From positions 32,399,934-32,463,933 of the forward strand of contig NC_045138.2 in NCBI RefSeq assembly GCF_008831285.2: 64,000 bases of DNA, given 5' to 3'. Below the pieces are notes generated by a model that saw nothing but the letters and a program-made list of their open reading frames with translations, was not told where the DNA came from and ran no database searches. Of the stretch, positions 23,413-36,295 are shown piece after piece. Positions within the stretch are counted from its first letter, which is position 1, and every line of letters starts with the position of its first letter. This stretch comes from Nymphaea colorata (lineage: Eukaryota; Streptophyta; Magnoliopsida; Nymphaeales; Nymphaeaceae). Made by a program: the position numbers and the translations under genes.

Positions 23413-23616
23413 AACTCCCCCTCCAGCTTCAAGAGAGGGAACATACCTGTAAAAAGAACAAAATTAATACACTGTCTTAAAGGCAGTCATCCCAACTAGG
23501 TCTCTACACATGTCATGTTTCTCCTTAGGTAGAGACTTCGTCATCATATCTGCAGGATTCTTTTCTGTCTGTATCTTTTCTAACTGAATCAATTTCTGCT
23601 CAAGCACATCACGAAT

Positions 23617-26483
23617 CTAATGATATCTGATATCAATGTGATTAGTTCTTGAGTAGAACGCTGAATTCTTCGCCAAGTGTATAGCGTTTTGGCTATCACA
23701 ATGCAACACATAGGTCTTCTGACTAAGGCCTATATAATGAAGAAAACTCTTCATCCACAATAACTCTTTACAAGCTTCAGTTGCTGCAATATATTCTGCC
23801 TCTGTAGTGGAAAGAGCAACACACTTCTGCAACCTGGACTGCCATGATACAGCTCCCCCTACAAAAGTAAAAACATAACCAGAAAGAGACTTCATAGAGT
23901 TCAAATCACCTGCCATGTTTGCATCAACAAATCCTTGTATCTCTGGATTAGATTCACCAAAACATAAACAATAAGTGGAAGTACTTTTCAGATACCTTAG
24001 GATCCACTTCACTGCTACCCAATGCTTATTGCCTTGATTTGACAAGAACCTGCTAACTACACCACCTGCATAAGCCAAGTCTGGGCGTGTGCAAACCATA
24101 GCATACATGAGACTCCCTACTACGAAGGCATATGGAACATTCTCCATTCTTTCTTTCTCATCTGCTGAAGAAGGACATTGCTCATTTTCCAATTTAAAAT
24201 GTGCTGCTAAAGGTGTACTTACAGTTTTGGCATCTTTCATGTTGAACTTGCTAAACACTTTATCAATGTATTTTTCTTGTGATAACCACAACTTCTTGGC
24301 CTTCCTATCACGAACAATCCTCATGCCTAATAATGGTTGTGCTGGCCCCAAGTCTTTCATATCAAAGAACTTGCCCATATCGATCTTCAATTGGCTAATC
24401 AATTGACAATCCTGTCCAACAATGAGCATGTCATTTACATATAACAAGAAGCTACCTGATGAGAACTCTATTATGTAGACACAATGATCTACGGCTGACC
24501 TGCGATACTTTTGATTTATCATAAATGCATCAAATTTCTTGTACCACTGTCTAAGTGCTTGTTTAAGTCTATACAAGCTCTTCTTCAACTTACAAACCAT
24601 GTGTTTCTTCCTAGCAACCACAAAACCTTCTGGTTGTGTCATGTAGATTTCTTCCTCTAGATCTCCATGAAGAAAAGCAGTTTTTACATCTAACTGTTCC
24701 AACTCCAAGTCTAGACAAGCCACCAAACCAAGTATTACCCTGATAGATGACATTTTAACAACAGGAGAAAAAATTTCATCAAAATCAATACCTCTTTCCT
24801 GCTTGAAACCTTTCACCACTAACCGAGCTTTGTATCTCAACTTGCCTTAACCTTCATTTTTAAGCTTGTAGACCCACTTGTTCTGCAACACTTTCTTACC
24901 TTTTGATAGCTCTACCAAATCAAAAGTGTGATTCTTGTATAAAGAACTTTAATCTATTCATCTTTATGCACATCATCTAGCACCTCTGCATAGCATTCTG
25001 GCTCTCCACTATTTGTAAACATAATATATTCATCAGTAGAATATCTAGTAGATGGTATACGTGTTCTTTTACCTCTTCCCAATTGCTCCTCAATTGGCTC
25101 TGAATGCGAAGGAAGCTCCCCCTCCAACTCATGCTCATAATCAGTTTGAGTATCCATAGGACTGTCATCTATATACTGCTCATCTGCCTCTCTTTCCTCT
25201 TCCTCTACATTTTCATCAGTCTCACCATGCTCAGATGAAAGTTCTTCAGGTTCTGCATAGGTTGGCTCATAAACACCACTAGCATTCACACCTGACTTCG
25301 TGTCTCCCATGACATCTTCAATAGTCTGATCCTCTCTGAAGACAACATCACGACTCCTGTAGATTTTGTCATTTTTTGGATCCCATAACCTGTAACCAAA
25401 TTCATCATCTGCATAACCCAAAAATATTAGAGGAATAGCTTTACCATCTAGTTTGGTCATATGTTCCTTAGGTACATGCATAAACGCTTTGCAACCAAAA
25501 ACTCTGAGGTGATCATACTTAACCTCTTCATCTGACCAAACTCTATGTGGAATATCTCCATCTAGAGGCACTGAAGGAAACTTGTTTATTAAATAAACTA
25601 CAGTACGCATTGCCTCTGCCCAAAAATACTTAGGCAACTTAGAGCTAGATAACAAACTTCTAACCCTCTCAATTATTGTTCTATTCATCTTTTCTGCAAC
25701 TCCATTATACTGTGGAGTATAAGGAACTGTCTTTTCATGTCTAATACCATGCTTTAGACAATAATCTCGTAAAGAAGATGCTATGTACGCACCACCATTA
25801 TCTGTACGCAGTCTCTTCATCTTCTTACCAGTCTCGCGCTCAACCGCTGCATGAAAAGTCATGAAGATACTACTTACTTCACTTTTGCTTTTCATTGTAA
25901 AGGCACACACCTTCCTAGATGCATCATCAATAAATGTAACAAAATAAGATGCTCCACCTTTAGATGTCACATTTATAGGTCCACGTACATCTGAATAAAC
26001 TAAATCTAAAACATGTTTAGTTTTTGAAGAACGCTTTTTCTGAAAGGAAACTCGATGCAACTTACCAACCAAACAATGATCACATGGAGATATCTATGCA
26101 CTATCTGCCTTTGGTAACAAATTTTTCTTGGTGAGCAAGTCGATTCCTCTTTGACTCACGTGACCTAACCTCTTAGGCCACAAATCTGACGAAGTACGAC
26201 CAGTAACTGCATTAACATCCACACTACTGATTTGAGGCTTCATCCCATACAAAGAGCCAAATCTGTCACCTCTAGCCAACACTAGTGCCCCATTGATAAG
26301 TTTCCAACCTGTCTGACTAAACGAAGTACAATATCCATCTTCACTTAGTCTTTCTGCAGAAATCAAATTCATTCTCAGGTCTAGAATATGTCTCACATCT
26401 CTTAAAGTCAACTTGCATCCTGTGATCGTCTGAATGCAAACATCTCCTATCCCAACAATCTTCGAAGTGTCACTGTTGCCCAT
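23617..26483 (-). pseudogene. Copia-2 integrase-RT-RNase H (broken)
   Basis: Three blocks: 26483-26094 (pre-integrase, WPKRLGHVSQRG), 26072-24954 (integrase core with YSDVRGP, LRTDNGGAY, YNGVAEKMNRT and its C-terminal linker) and 24840-23617 (RT and RNase H: KTAFLHGDLEEEIYM, LLYVNDMLIVG, DANMAGD, STTEAEYIAA). A stop separates the first two in one frame; a frameshift plus stops between 24954 and 24841 separates the third. The RT motif reads YVND where YVDD is needed, so a catalytic aspartate is lost. RNase H has DANMAGD for the usual DADMAGD. It is clearly inactive. Confidence 0.92.
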
Positions 26484-26570
26484 GTGAACTACTCCAAAAT
26501 TACTTGCTCTGGAGGATAAGAATAACTCTCTACATGGTGTGGCATGATATGATGCCCCTGTATCTAAAAT

Positions 26571-27446
26571 TCATGTAGAATCACCATTCTGAACTGTAAG
26601 ACAATAATTTTCTTCAGATAAGAATAACACTACCTCATCATCTGAAGCAACTGCAGTGTACTCTTTTGGCTTCACATTCTCTTGAGTCTTCTTTTTCTGC
26701 TCTTTTTCTTCTTTCAATTTCCTGCAATCAATCTTCTTGTGCTCTGGAATACCACAGTGAAAGCATTTACCTGTCATCTTGGGTCTTTATTTGGACCTAG
26801 AGTTTGACCTGTCATGCCATTTGTTACGGTTCTTCTGTCTGCCCCTGTCTCCCATCACTAGCACTTGCGAGCTACCAGTACCAAGAGACTTTCTCCTTGT
26901 TTCTTCATTTAGAATGTTGCTGATTACATGCTTCATCGTAAGCACACCATCTGGAGCGAAGTTGCTCAAAGAAACAACTAAAGTCTCCCAACTGTCGGGA
27001 AGAGAACTAAGCAACAAGAGTGCCTGTAACTCATTATCTAATATCCTTTTCATGGCTGACAACTGATTGATTATGCTCTGTACTTCATTCAAATGCTCTG
27101 ACACTGGTTTTCCCTCTCTAAGTTTCAGATTTACTAATTGCCTAATCAAGAAAGCCTTATTCCAAGCTGTTTTTCTCTCGTAAAGATCATGCAACTTCTG
27201 CCATAACGACTTCGCACTGGTCTCTGCGGATACCAAATGAAAAACACAGTCATCTAACCATTGTCTGATGGTGCCAATGGTTTTCCTATCCAATAACTTC
27301 CATTTTTCATCTGTCATATTCGCTGGCTTCTGGTTCTCAATGGGTGCATATAAGTCTTTACAATACAGCAAATCTTCCATTTTTGCTTTCCATATAGTCC
27401 AATTGTTCCCATTTAATGAGACCATCCTAGAGGGGGTGAACTCCAT
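26571..27446 (-). pseudogene. Copia-2 gag and start of protease (broken)
   Basis: Starts MEFTPSRMVSLNGNNWTIWK at 27446 and runs 219 codons to a stop near 26787. The same frame resumes with a CCHC zinc knuckle, CFHCGIPEHKKIDC (about 26768-26727), and runs to a TGA at 26571-26573, directly before ILDTGASYHATP of the protease. The stop replaces the usual Trp before the protease active site. Confidence 0.88.
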
Positions 27447-27485
27447 CCTTTAATAAAAATGCACACAATCAACTGGCGCTAACCT

Positions 27486-27499
27486 GCCTCTGATACCAC
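27486..27499 (-). other. Copia-2 primer binding site
   Basis: On the minus strand the sequence TGGTATCAGAGGC follows the 5' LTR after a few bases; it is complementary to initiator Met tRNA. Confidence 0.85.
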
Positions 27500-27501
27500 T
27501 T

Positions 27502-28164
27502 TGTTATAGTCGTGTCCCCCAAAAGAATGCTCAACAACAATAAAAAAGGGCAAACCACCACAAAACTACTAAAAACGGAATCATAGGGCAGCGAGCATAA
27601 GATTGAATTTCCAACACCAATATTGCAGCAATATATATCAAAATATATGCTAGAGATGCAGAAAAATAGGAGACACCAATTTATGTGGAAAAACCCCTAA
27701 TAATGGGCTAAAAAACAACGGGCAAGAGAGAGATATATTTATATTTCAAAGAGACAATACAACTACGTTGTTTTTCTTGCAGAGAATAGCATAAATCATT
27801 CTCAAGAATGAATAGACAAGAAAACAACAAGAAAAGAGATCACCGTATTTTCTTCTTTTCTTTTCTTTGTTTTCTTTACTTTCTCTCTTTACGCTTGAAC
27901 CCACACGACTGCTCAAACCCACAACCGTGCTCTTCTTCCTCTTTCCTTCTTGCCTTCCTTCTCCCATTCTCTTCCTTCCTTCTCCTTTTCCTTATTTTCT
28001 TGCCGTGAGCAGCCACCCAAAAAAAAGCCCTATTCTTTTTCCCCAAAAAAGAGAGAGAGACGTGAGAGAGGACGCGTGAGGAAGGGGCACCATCGGGTGC
28101 CCTTCCTTTCTCCCGCCCGTCATTAAGTGACGGGCCGGGTCGGGTCTTGAGGCTGGACCCGACA
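27502..28164 (-). repeat. Copia-2 5' LTR
   Basis: About 663 bp with TG...CA ends. The right part (27978-28164) is shared with the truncated LTR at 23205-23412. It contains a CT/TTC-rich tract (about 27850-27990). Confidence 0.85.
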
Positions 28165-28181
28165 AAATAGAGCCATCAATA

Positions 28182-29235
28182 GACAGACGATAAGGGAGGG
28201 CACTAAAGCCGCATGGCTGCAGAGAGATGGAGGGACTACATCTGAGCAAAGAAGTGTTTCCCGAGAGCCCAGTGGCTGGTATACATTCTCAGTGCAGGAA
28301 GAATCATGACAGATGCTAGGCTAAAAAGGTTTGACATTCAAGTAGCGTCCAGATGCCAGTTTTACATCCAACAGGAAGAGAATGAGGTTTCGCCTATTCC
28401 TCAGATGTCATAGAGTTAAAAGGATCTGGGAATTCGTAGCTAGTAAGTTCAACTTGCCTCCCCTTAAAACACATACTATAGATAAAGAATGGTTTAATAT
28501 GGTGGTGAAGGAGGAAATTCAGGAGGAAAATCTGGGGTGTCATATGGAGAATCACGTTTCATATTGTAATCTGGCACTTATTGAAAACTGAAATGAATTA
28601 AGACATGAAGCAGACCAGGCCAGGGGCAGCGACTGTTACAAAGTTGTGGAGCTTCTGAAAGGAGCAATATGTGAATATGGACTAGAAAGCTGCAGAAAAA
28701 TACAGAGTGGAAATCTGGCTGAGAATAGGAATCAAAGCAGATGACGGGGGTTGGGGGAAAGGCAATTCCATCTCAACACATATAGCAGTGTGGAATGGTG
28801 AAAGGCTCCATTGCATTGCAGGTTTGGTGAAGATATCGGTTGGGAACTGCATTTCTGGCATCTGCTGCTGGTCTTGAATAGATATCTCAGTAAAATCACC
28901 GCACCTAGTGGTCCTATTGTTATTCAAACAAACAGTAAGAAATGGAAAAGTGAGATTAGGAGATGAATTTTGGTAGAGAACCAAAAGGACACAACCTCTG
29001 AGTTCATGAATAATGTACAAAACCAGGGGAGCAGCTTGATGGTACACATAAGGGAGCCGTCAGTGGAGGTCTGCAGCATGCTTCTTTTAACTTCCGGTGA
29101 AATGGGTTTCAAGGAAAGAGAACTGGGTCACCCACGGTGAGATCCCGGTCAGTTTGCGTCCTGGTAATGGGTTCAACCTGTAAAGGTCTTAAATTTATGA
29201 TGTAATCATTCCTTTCTTTTGTCAATAAAAGGACG
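28182..29235 (+). pseudogene. LINE (non-LTR retrotransposon) 3' remnant
   Basis: Plus-strand reading near 28304 gives TDARLKRFDIQVASRCQFY, followed by a frameshift and RFRLFLRCHRVKRIWEFVA (from about 28384). Together these match the RT zinc-binding domain (zf-RVT) found at the end of plant LINE ORF2, with the C...C...HLF..C...RIW pattern partly decayed. The tail ends near TTTGTCAATAAAAG (about 29220-29232), like a LINE 3' end. No RT core is present; it is a 5'-truncated relic directly beside the Copia-2 5' LTR. Confidence 0.55.
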
Positions 29236-29399
29236 ATGACCTACCTCTCAGCAGGTTTCCGCCGGACCGAGAAAGCTGATGACCCACCCACGATGTAAAA
29301 GTTGCACCTTCCTTGGAGGGACCAGACTGCCGGAGTTATCATCGGAATTGGACTCCATTCCACGGCCAATTCAAGGTGCCATGTCTCACTCAAGTTTTA

Positions 29400-30262
29400 A
29401 TTGATTTTTTAATAATATCTTAAAATATTTTACCTTTAAAGTACTCATATAACATTTTTTCATTTATATTAAAAAAAATCTTTATTTTTTCTTACATCGA
29501 TTCAGAAACCGATTCACTAAATCTTCAAGCGCTGGAGGACTGGCTCAAAAACAGATCTTTATGCTGGTTGGTACCTATGATTAGCATGATATAATTGTCA
29601 AAATATCATCGTGGTGTTCTTTCCAAAGTCCGTGTTTAAAATATATATTGAAGATTTATTTTGTTAACATCACCATCTAAACCAGTGGCACAGCCGCATG
29701 GTGCACCTTATAAAGTTAGTTTAATACTATGGTAATATTTTGGTATAAATTAAAAATATTAAATGAATGTCCTCACCAGAATGTTTTTTTTTTTTTGGCT
29801 CCCCTAACAAAACAACAAAAACAACAGAATCATCGCTCACCCTTTTTTTTACAAAGACTACTTTGGCAAAGTTAATTAAATATTGTCCAATATCGCTTGA
29901 TGCTAAAGTAAGATGGTTGGTGACGGACCGAATCCAATTTTTCAGACCGCATTGTGCAAATATGTGATATCGAAACTCTCCTCTATTCGCGGGGGTGGAG
30001 CAGACATTTTCTTTTGGGGGAGCTGAACTTCATTTTCTAAATTTTTTACCGAAGCCATTCATAATTTAAGAAGAACGTAAAAGTTTTATCAATTATAACA
30101 CGTATTTTTTCTTTCTCAAAATCACATGGGGCCATGGCCCTGCCAGCCACCCTGCTTATTCAGGTCTACCGTATCTCTCGCATATGCATATGCTTACTGT
30201 CATTCTCAAAATTTATGACCTCTTATATAATTAATTGATTTGTACCTGTGCTTTCAAAGATG

Positions 30263-30300
<38 letters not shown>

Positions 30301-31165
30301 TTCAAATCTTATCTCAAAAAGTAAAAATATGTTACTAAAAAGCAGCCACTATACGAACAATAGCAATTGTTTACAATGCAACAATAGTTCATTTGTGCTT
30401 TGAACCAGAGTCTGCAGTGCTTTCAATAACAATATATATATATATATATATATCTATACAATATATATAACAGCACTGATAATAAAATTTTTAATTCAAA
30501 TCTCTCTAAAGTGTCAATATAAAAATAAATATTTCTTATGAATCCATGTGGGCCATTACCTACACTGTGCTCATAGCTGCTTCCAATCCTGGAGCAGAGC
30601 AACTGCCCACACAGTTGAGCAAAATTCTCTTATTTATATATTGGTTACATATTTATATATCAAATGACCCACAAATGTATGTTAAATGCCCCTCAACCTA
30701 ATATACCTGCCTGCACCACTGCTCTGCCTTTTAGGTGGGCCTCGAAAGAATCTTCCAATGTTTTCTCAACTAAAATTGTTTTTGTTCTCTCTTGCCTGCT
30801 GAAAGCATCTTTACACGCAAGGGCGAACCGAGGGGATCAGTGACGTGAGCAAGGCGACATCGGACTCCGGCGGCTTTTTGAGGTCTGGATGTAGCCGATG
30901 TATTTACAAGCCATTTTATGAATTAAAACAGCCAACCAAAAAGATTCAAAGCATTGGTCCTTTATTGGAACCATATTAGCTTAAATTTATATTTTTATCT
31001 AAAATTAAAAAGTAAAAAGCTTAAAAGTAATAAAAAATATTATAAAAATTGAACAAACTTGAAAAATGGACATGCAATCACCTTTAAACCGAATGGCGCC
31101 TTGAATAATAAAAAAAAAAAAGCTTTAACTTGAGGCTGATTCACTTTCATTTCGGACTGTCATTT
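29400..31165 (-). repeat. Intron 1 duplicate of the TAR gene, distal part
   Basis: Matches 41590-43010 (intron 1 of the intact TAR gene) in collinear blocks: ATGCTGGTTGGTACCT (29570 vs 41725), CATCTTTACACGCAAG (30807 vs 42629), TTGGACTCCGGCGGC-type sequence (30862 vs 42760) and GGAACCATATTA (30966 vs 42855). It holds (TA)n runs at 30268-30298 and 30432-30452. No coding sequence. The homology seems to end near 29400, before exon 2 would be reached. Confidence 0.75.
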
Positions 31166-31170
31166 CGGAG

Positions 31171-31183
31171 TGTTAAAATCCGT

Positions 31184-31236
<53 letters not shown>

Positions 31237-31471
31237 CAGCAAAGAATCTATCTTGTGTGTTATTGATTATACAATGTATTTATAGAGTACAAGAGAGATG
31301 ACGTTACAACAAATAAGGCAAGAAATAAAATCGTGTAATCAGATCCTAAATTGATAGTGATTGATACGATTTTATTTCCTGTTGAAATCATTCCCCAATT
31401 CAAGCTCCTTCCTGATTCCATGATCTTTCCTTGACAGAAGCTCTTTCCTGTTTCAAGATCTTTCCTTAACA
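31171..31471 (-). repeat. Copia-3 3' LTR
   Basis: 301 bp, TGTTAA...TTAACA ends, with a long (GA)n run at about 31187-31234. The last codons of the polyprotein extend into it. Confidence 0.95.
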
Positions 31472-34400
31472 GCCTCCCGCAAACTGAACGGCAGCTCTAT
31501 GACGTTGAGGTTGTTTCTAAAATCTGTGAACACTGTTCCTCCTAAAGCTTTCGTCATTCCATCCGCTAATTGTTCTTTAGTACGAATGAAATTCACTTGG
31601 ATCTCTCCTTTATTGACATGATCTCTAACGAAATGAAAATCAATTTCAACATGCTTAGTGCGAGCATGAAACATAGGGTTTGAGGCTAAATATAGAGCTC
31701 CTATATTATCACACCATAAAGTTGGTGCACCTGATAATGGAAACTGTAGCTCTTTCAGGAGAGATTTTAACCATAGTATTTCTGCAGCAGCACAGGCTAG
31801 GAACTTGTACTCAGCTTCAGTGCTGGACCGAGCAACTGTTCTTTGTTTTCTAGAGGCCCATGAGACAACATTATTGCCTAGGAAAGCAACAAAACCTCCG
31901 GTCGACTTTCGATCTTCTGGACTACCAGCCCAGTCTGCATCAGCAAAAATACTCAATTGCAAAGATGATGATCGAGTCAAGCGAAGGGCATAATGACTGG
32001 TTCCTTTTAAATACCGAAGTATTCTTTTGACCATCGTCCAATGAACAGTCTTTGGCGAGTGCATGAATTGACAAGCGCGATTTACAGCAAATGCAATATC
32101 TGGACGTGTGAGAGTAACATATTGTAGTGCGCCTATTATACTTCGATACATCGTGGGATCCCAAAATAACTGCTCGACGGTTGTAACAGATTTAGTGACC
32201 ACCATGGGGGATGTTGTAGGTTTGGCATTGTCCATTTGAGCTTTGTGAAGAATGTCAGTAATGTACCGATGCTGACTCAGATATATCTCCCCAGGCCTTC
32301 GCTTGACTTCAATACCTAGGAAATAGGTAAGGGGACCAAGATCCTTTACCGAGAATGCAGAGCCAAGCTGATTAATAATATGAGAAACGAGAGATGGCGC
32401 GGATCCGGTGATGATCAAATCATCTACGTACACAACAAGAAAAATGTGATTGCCATCGCGAGAGTAAATAAACAGAGATGCATCAGACTGAGAGGCAACA
32501 AAGCCAATGTCGCGAAGGAAACAACTCAAGCGATGATACCAGGCACGTGGAGCCTGCTTGAGCCCATACAAAGCTTTGTCTAGCTTGCATACGTGATGAG
32601 GATAGGTGGCATCTTGAAACCCCTCTGGTTGAGCCATATAGACATCTTCAGAAAGAAACCCATTAAGGAAAGCATTATCAAAATCAAGTTGTCGTAATGA
32701 CCAGTCAAACTGAACGGCTAAAGAGAGTAGGACTCGGATAGTAGTTGGTTTGACGGTGGGACTGAAAGTTTCTTGATAGTCAATACCAGCCGTTTGAAGA
32801 AAACCTCGGGCGACAAGGCGCGCCTTGTGCCGTGCGATAGAGCCGTCAGGATGACGCTTGATTTTGTACACCCATTTGGAACTGATAATGTTGAAGTCAG
32901 GTTGAGGCGGAACGAGATGCCATGTTTTGTTTTTCTGCAATGCTGAAAATTCTAATTGCATAGCTTGGCGCCAACACGTGGAACGAATAGCCTCTTTAAA
33001 CGTTCCTGGTTCTTCTTGTTCATGGATGGCAGAAAAAACTTTGGGTTTTAACGAGCCAGTCATGGAACGAGTGATCATCGAGTGAGAAGGATGCGGAGCA
33101 TCTTGAGTGGCTGCGACATCAGTAACTATGTCCAACGAATGAGCCGCCAGTGAGGACGACGCCAAAGTCATGGTGGGTGTAAGATCCTCGATAGGCTCCC
33201 CTGATGTGGGCTGAGCAGGCTCATGGACGGGCAGGCTGATATGCTCAGAGGAAGAACCAAATATTGGTGGTGGCAGAACAGTATACGATGACGACGATGC
33301 TGGCTGTAATGGAGCAACAGGACTACTTGAAGGAGAGCTGGTTGTGTGTGGTAGCCAATGAGATACAATATCTTCTGAAATAGTCATATGTTGATCGGAC
33401 TTGCTCAGATGAGTTTCATCAAAAATAACATGCCGAGATATAAAAATACGGCGATGGCTTTTGTCGTAGCATAAATACCCCTTATGATGACTAGCATAAC
33501 CCAGAAAGATGCATGGAGTGGTCTTGGGCAGAAACTTGGAATCATTCATGGGTGTTAATAATGGATAACATATGGTTCCAAAAACCCGAAGATGTGTATA
33601 CTCTGGATCTTGTTGAAAGAGCATATAAAAGGGTGACTTTCGCTGCAATTTTAGTGTTGGTAATCTATTGATAAGATAAATAGCAGTTCGAAAAGAATCA
33701 ACCCAAAAATTATATGATAAACCAGCATCATAGAGCATACTTAATCCTGTTTCAACAACATGACGATTTTTGCGTTCAACGATGCCATTTTGTTCGGGAG
33801 TGTAAGGACAAGAAAACTGATGAAATATTCCATGTGCTTCACAAAACAAGGCTAAGTCAGAGTTGACAAATTCTTTTCCATTATCGGATTGAACGGAACA
33901 TATGTGAGCATTTAATTGCTTTTCAACCAAGGTTTTGAAATTCTTGAAACATGCAACAACTTCAGACTTAGCTTTAAGAGGAAACAACCATGAAAATCTG
34001 GAATAGTTGTCAACAATAAGAAGAAAGAACTTAAAGCCTTCCCGAGAAAGAATAGGGGCAGGTCCCCAAACATCCATATGAAGCATTTCAAGAGGACGTG
34101 ATGCTTGAAAATCAGAAATTGGAAAGGGTTGTTTATGTGCCTTTCCCATAAGACAAGACTGACAAACTCCTTTCTGAATAGGAGAATTTATTGAAATGAA
34201 CTGACTAGAGTTTAGAAAGCTAACAATCTTCTTGTTTGCATGACCAAGCCGCCGATGCCATAGATCAAATGACGCTGAAGGTTTATTGACGCCTATTGGA
34301 AACCAGCAACTAAACGCTGCCCCCTTGGTTGAAGATGACTCAATGTTCGATCGGACAGCCTTGATGGGGTAGAGCCCGTTACGCATCTTTGGTCCTTGAA

Positions 34401-35673
34401 GAAGAACCTTGCCCGTCTGTCGATCCTTAATAATAAAATCATGTGGTGAGAATTGAAAAATACAATCATTTTCAGACGTAAATTTTCCCACTGATAAGAG
34501 ATTATGAGCTATTTTAGGAACATGCAGGGCATTAGTAAGATTGAATGAAGTCCCTTCAGAATTAACTAATAAATTGCTTGTATGCTTAATAGAAAGGCTT
34601 GAACCATTACCAATCATGATATTGTCCCTTCCATCATATGGTGTTTTGTTTTGCATCATCTCATCACTGTTGACAATATGATTAGTCGCTCCTGAGTCGG
34701 GATACCAATATTCACTTGTAGACTCCTGTAGGTTCATGGCTGAAAATGCCCGCGGGATATCATAACATGTCCTTGCCGAATGACCCTTCCGTCCGCAATA
34801 TTGACACGTTACGATAGGTCGAGAATGACTTCCATGCCCTGCATTGTTGTTTGGATGTTCATGCTGTGGTTGAGGCTGGAGAGGAGGTTGTATTCCTCGT
34901 CCTTGGAATCGTCCTCCTTGCCGACCCCTAAAGTTGCCTCGACCTCTAGCGCGTCCTCGAAAAGTATTAAAGGCAACTTGATTTTCAGCCTGTGGTAATG
35001 CCTCAATGGATCTGTTAGAGTTGGACATTGACGATTTGAACATCTCAAGTCTCTTCTCTTGAGTGAGTAAGAGATCGAATAATTCAGAAAATGTAATTGA
35101 GACATTTGAAGAGTTAGCACTAATGAGAGTAATAAAACTTTCATATTCAATAGGCAAACCGTTCATCGTGATCTGAACAAGATCACTGTCGTCCGTGTCT
35201 ATTCCCGCCGCAGCTAACGTATCTGCAAGGAACTTGATCCGTTCCAGATATGTGTGCATATCCATATTTCCTTTTTGAATAAAGTGTAGTTCCTTCCTCA
35301 ACAACATTATTCTCAATGGTGATTGAGAACCGAAGGACTTTTTCAGCGTTTTTCATGCTTCATGTGCTGATTTGCTAGACACGATTTGCCTCAGGACTGG
35401 TTCTGAAACAGTGGCTTTGATCCAACTTAAAGCCAGACGACCGGACTTCTTCCAGATAGCAAAATCTGGATTAACTTCATTTTTACCGTCCTTCATAATA
35501 ATCTCTGGAGGAGGAAGAAGCGTCCCATCAATGAACTGTACAAGTTCTTGGGACTCCATGACTGATTCCAGTTGACTGCTCCATAGAAGATAATTGTCTC
35601 TTGTGAGTTTGACGGAGACAAGAGCAGAAATCGCGTTCCATTGTGTTGACGAAGAAGATGAGTTTGCCATCAT
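31453..35673 (-). pseudogene. Copia-3 gag-pol polyprotein with one stop
   Basis: A single frame of about 1400 codons from the ATG at 35673, interrupted only by a TGA at 35353-35355 in gag; the 1287-codon block 35316-31453 is uninterrupted. Order: gag (TRDNYLLWSSQL), CCHC knuckle CQYCGRKGHSARTC (about 34804-34763), protease WYPDSGATNHI, integrase HMDVWGPAP / VQSDNGKEF / NGIVERKNRH, reverse transcriptase LDFDNAFLNG and YVDDL (about 32430), RNase H ADADWAGSPEDRKS and SSTEAEYKF. All RT and integrase catalytic residues I can see are intact. The stop sits in the position of a conserved gag Trp. Translation would yield only a short gag piece unless the downstream ATG at 35316 or readthrough is used. 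Confidence 0.94.
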
Positions 35674-35749
35674 GATTAGAAGATACCAAGGCCTTCTCTC
35701 GTTGCCTTTAGACCTCGTCAGGCAAGGAACGATCCTTGACGAAGCAGTG

Positions 35750-36225
35750 ACTAATTCTCCTTGCTCGACTTAGGCGTAGCAGCGGAATACCGACCTTCTC
35801 TGGTGAACGAGGATCGGGCGAAGCACGTGGTCTCCTCTGCTCGACTTAGGTGTAGCAGCGAAATACCGACCCTCACTGCGAACGAGAGTCGGGCGAATGA
35901 GGAGCGGGCGAACGGTTTGCTCGAGGATGCTCGAGGAGTCTGGCGGGCAGAGCGGGCGAGAGAGAGTGGGCATCGCTCGAGCGGAAGGGGCAGAGCAGGC
36001 GACAAAAAAAATCAGCAAGCAGGCGAAAATGGGGCAATGACGTCGTTCGAGCATAAGCGGAACCGGCGTCGGCAAGGGACCTGGCGTCGCTTGAGCAGAA
36101 GGAACGGAGCGGGAGTAGATGGCGTCGCTTGAGCGGAAGGAACGGAGCGGGACGCTCCGAGCAGGACGCTCCGAGCGAACGCAGGCAAGGGCTTGCGCAG
36201 GTAAAGACACCTCAAGGGAGAGAAA
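35750..36225 (-). repeat. Copia-3 leader with GC-rich internal repeats
   Basis: The region between primer site and gag contains direct repeats: CTCGACTTAGGYGTAGCAGCG occurs at about 35764 and 35841, and modules GTCGCTTGAGCRGAAGGAAC occur near 36087 and 36124. All frames are open from composition, so the Ser/Ala/Arg-rich ORFs are not genes. Confidence 0.7.
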
Positions 36226-36237
36226 GCTCTGATACCA

Positions 36238-36254
36238 TGTTAAAATCCGTGAGG

Positions 36255-36295
<41 letters not shown>

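Larger units (their letters stand above)
23205..28164 (-). mobile_element. Copia-2: degenerate Ty1-copia element with truncated 3' LTR
   Basis: Read on the minus strand: 5' LTR 28164-27502, primer site at about 27499-27486, gag, protease, integrase, RT/RNase H, polypurine tract GGAGGGGGAGT (about 23425-23413), then a 3' LTR from 23412 down. Only about 205 bp of the 3' LTR matches the roughly 660-bp 5' LTR, so the distal part is missing. No target duplication could be found. Several stop codons and at least one frameshift interrupt the polyprotein. The N-terminal gag resembles the Tnt1/Tork type. Confidence 0.9.

Noticed and set aside
35751-36215. Ser/Ala/Arg-rich ORFs of 84-146 codons
   Set aside because: GC-rich direct repeats in the Copia-3 leader; no domain and open in several frames.
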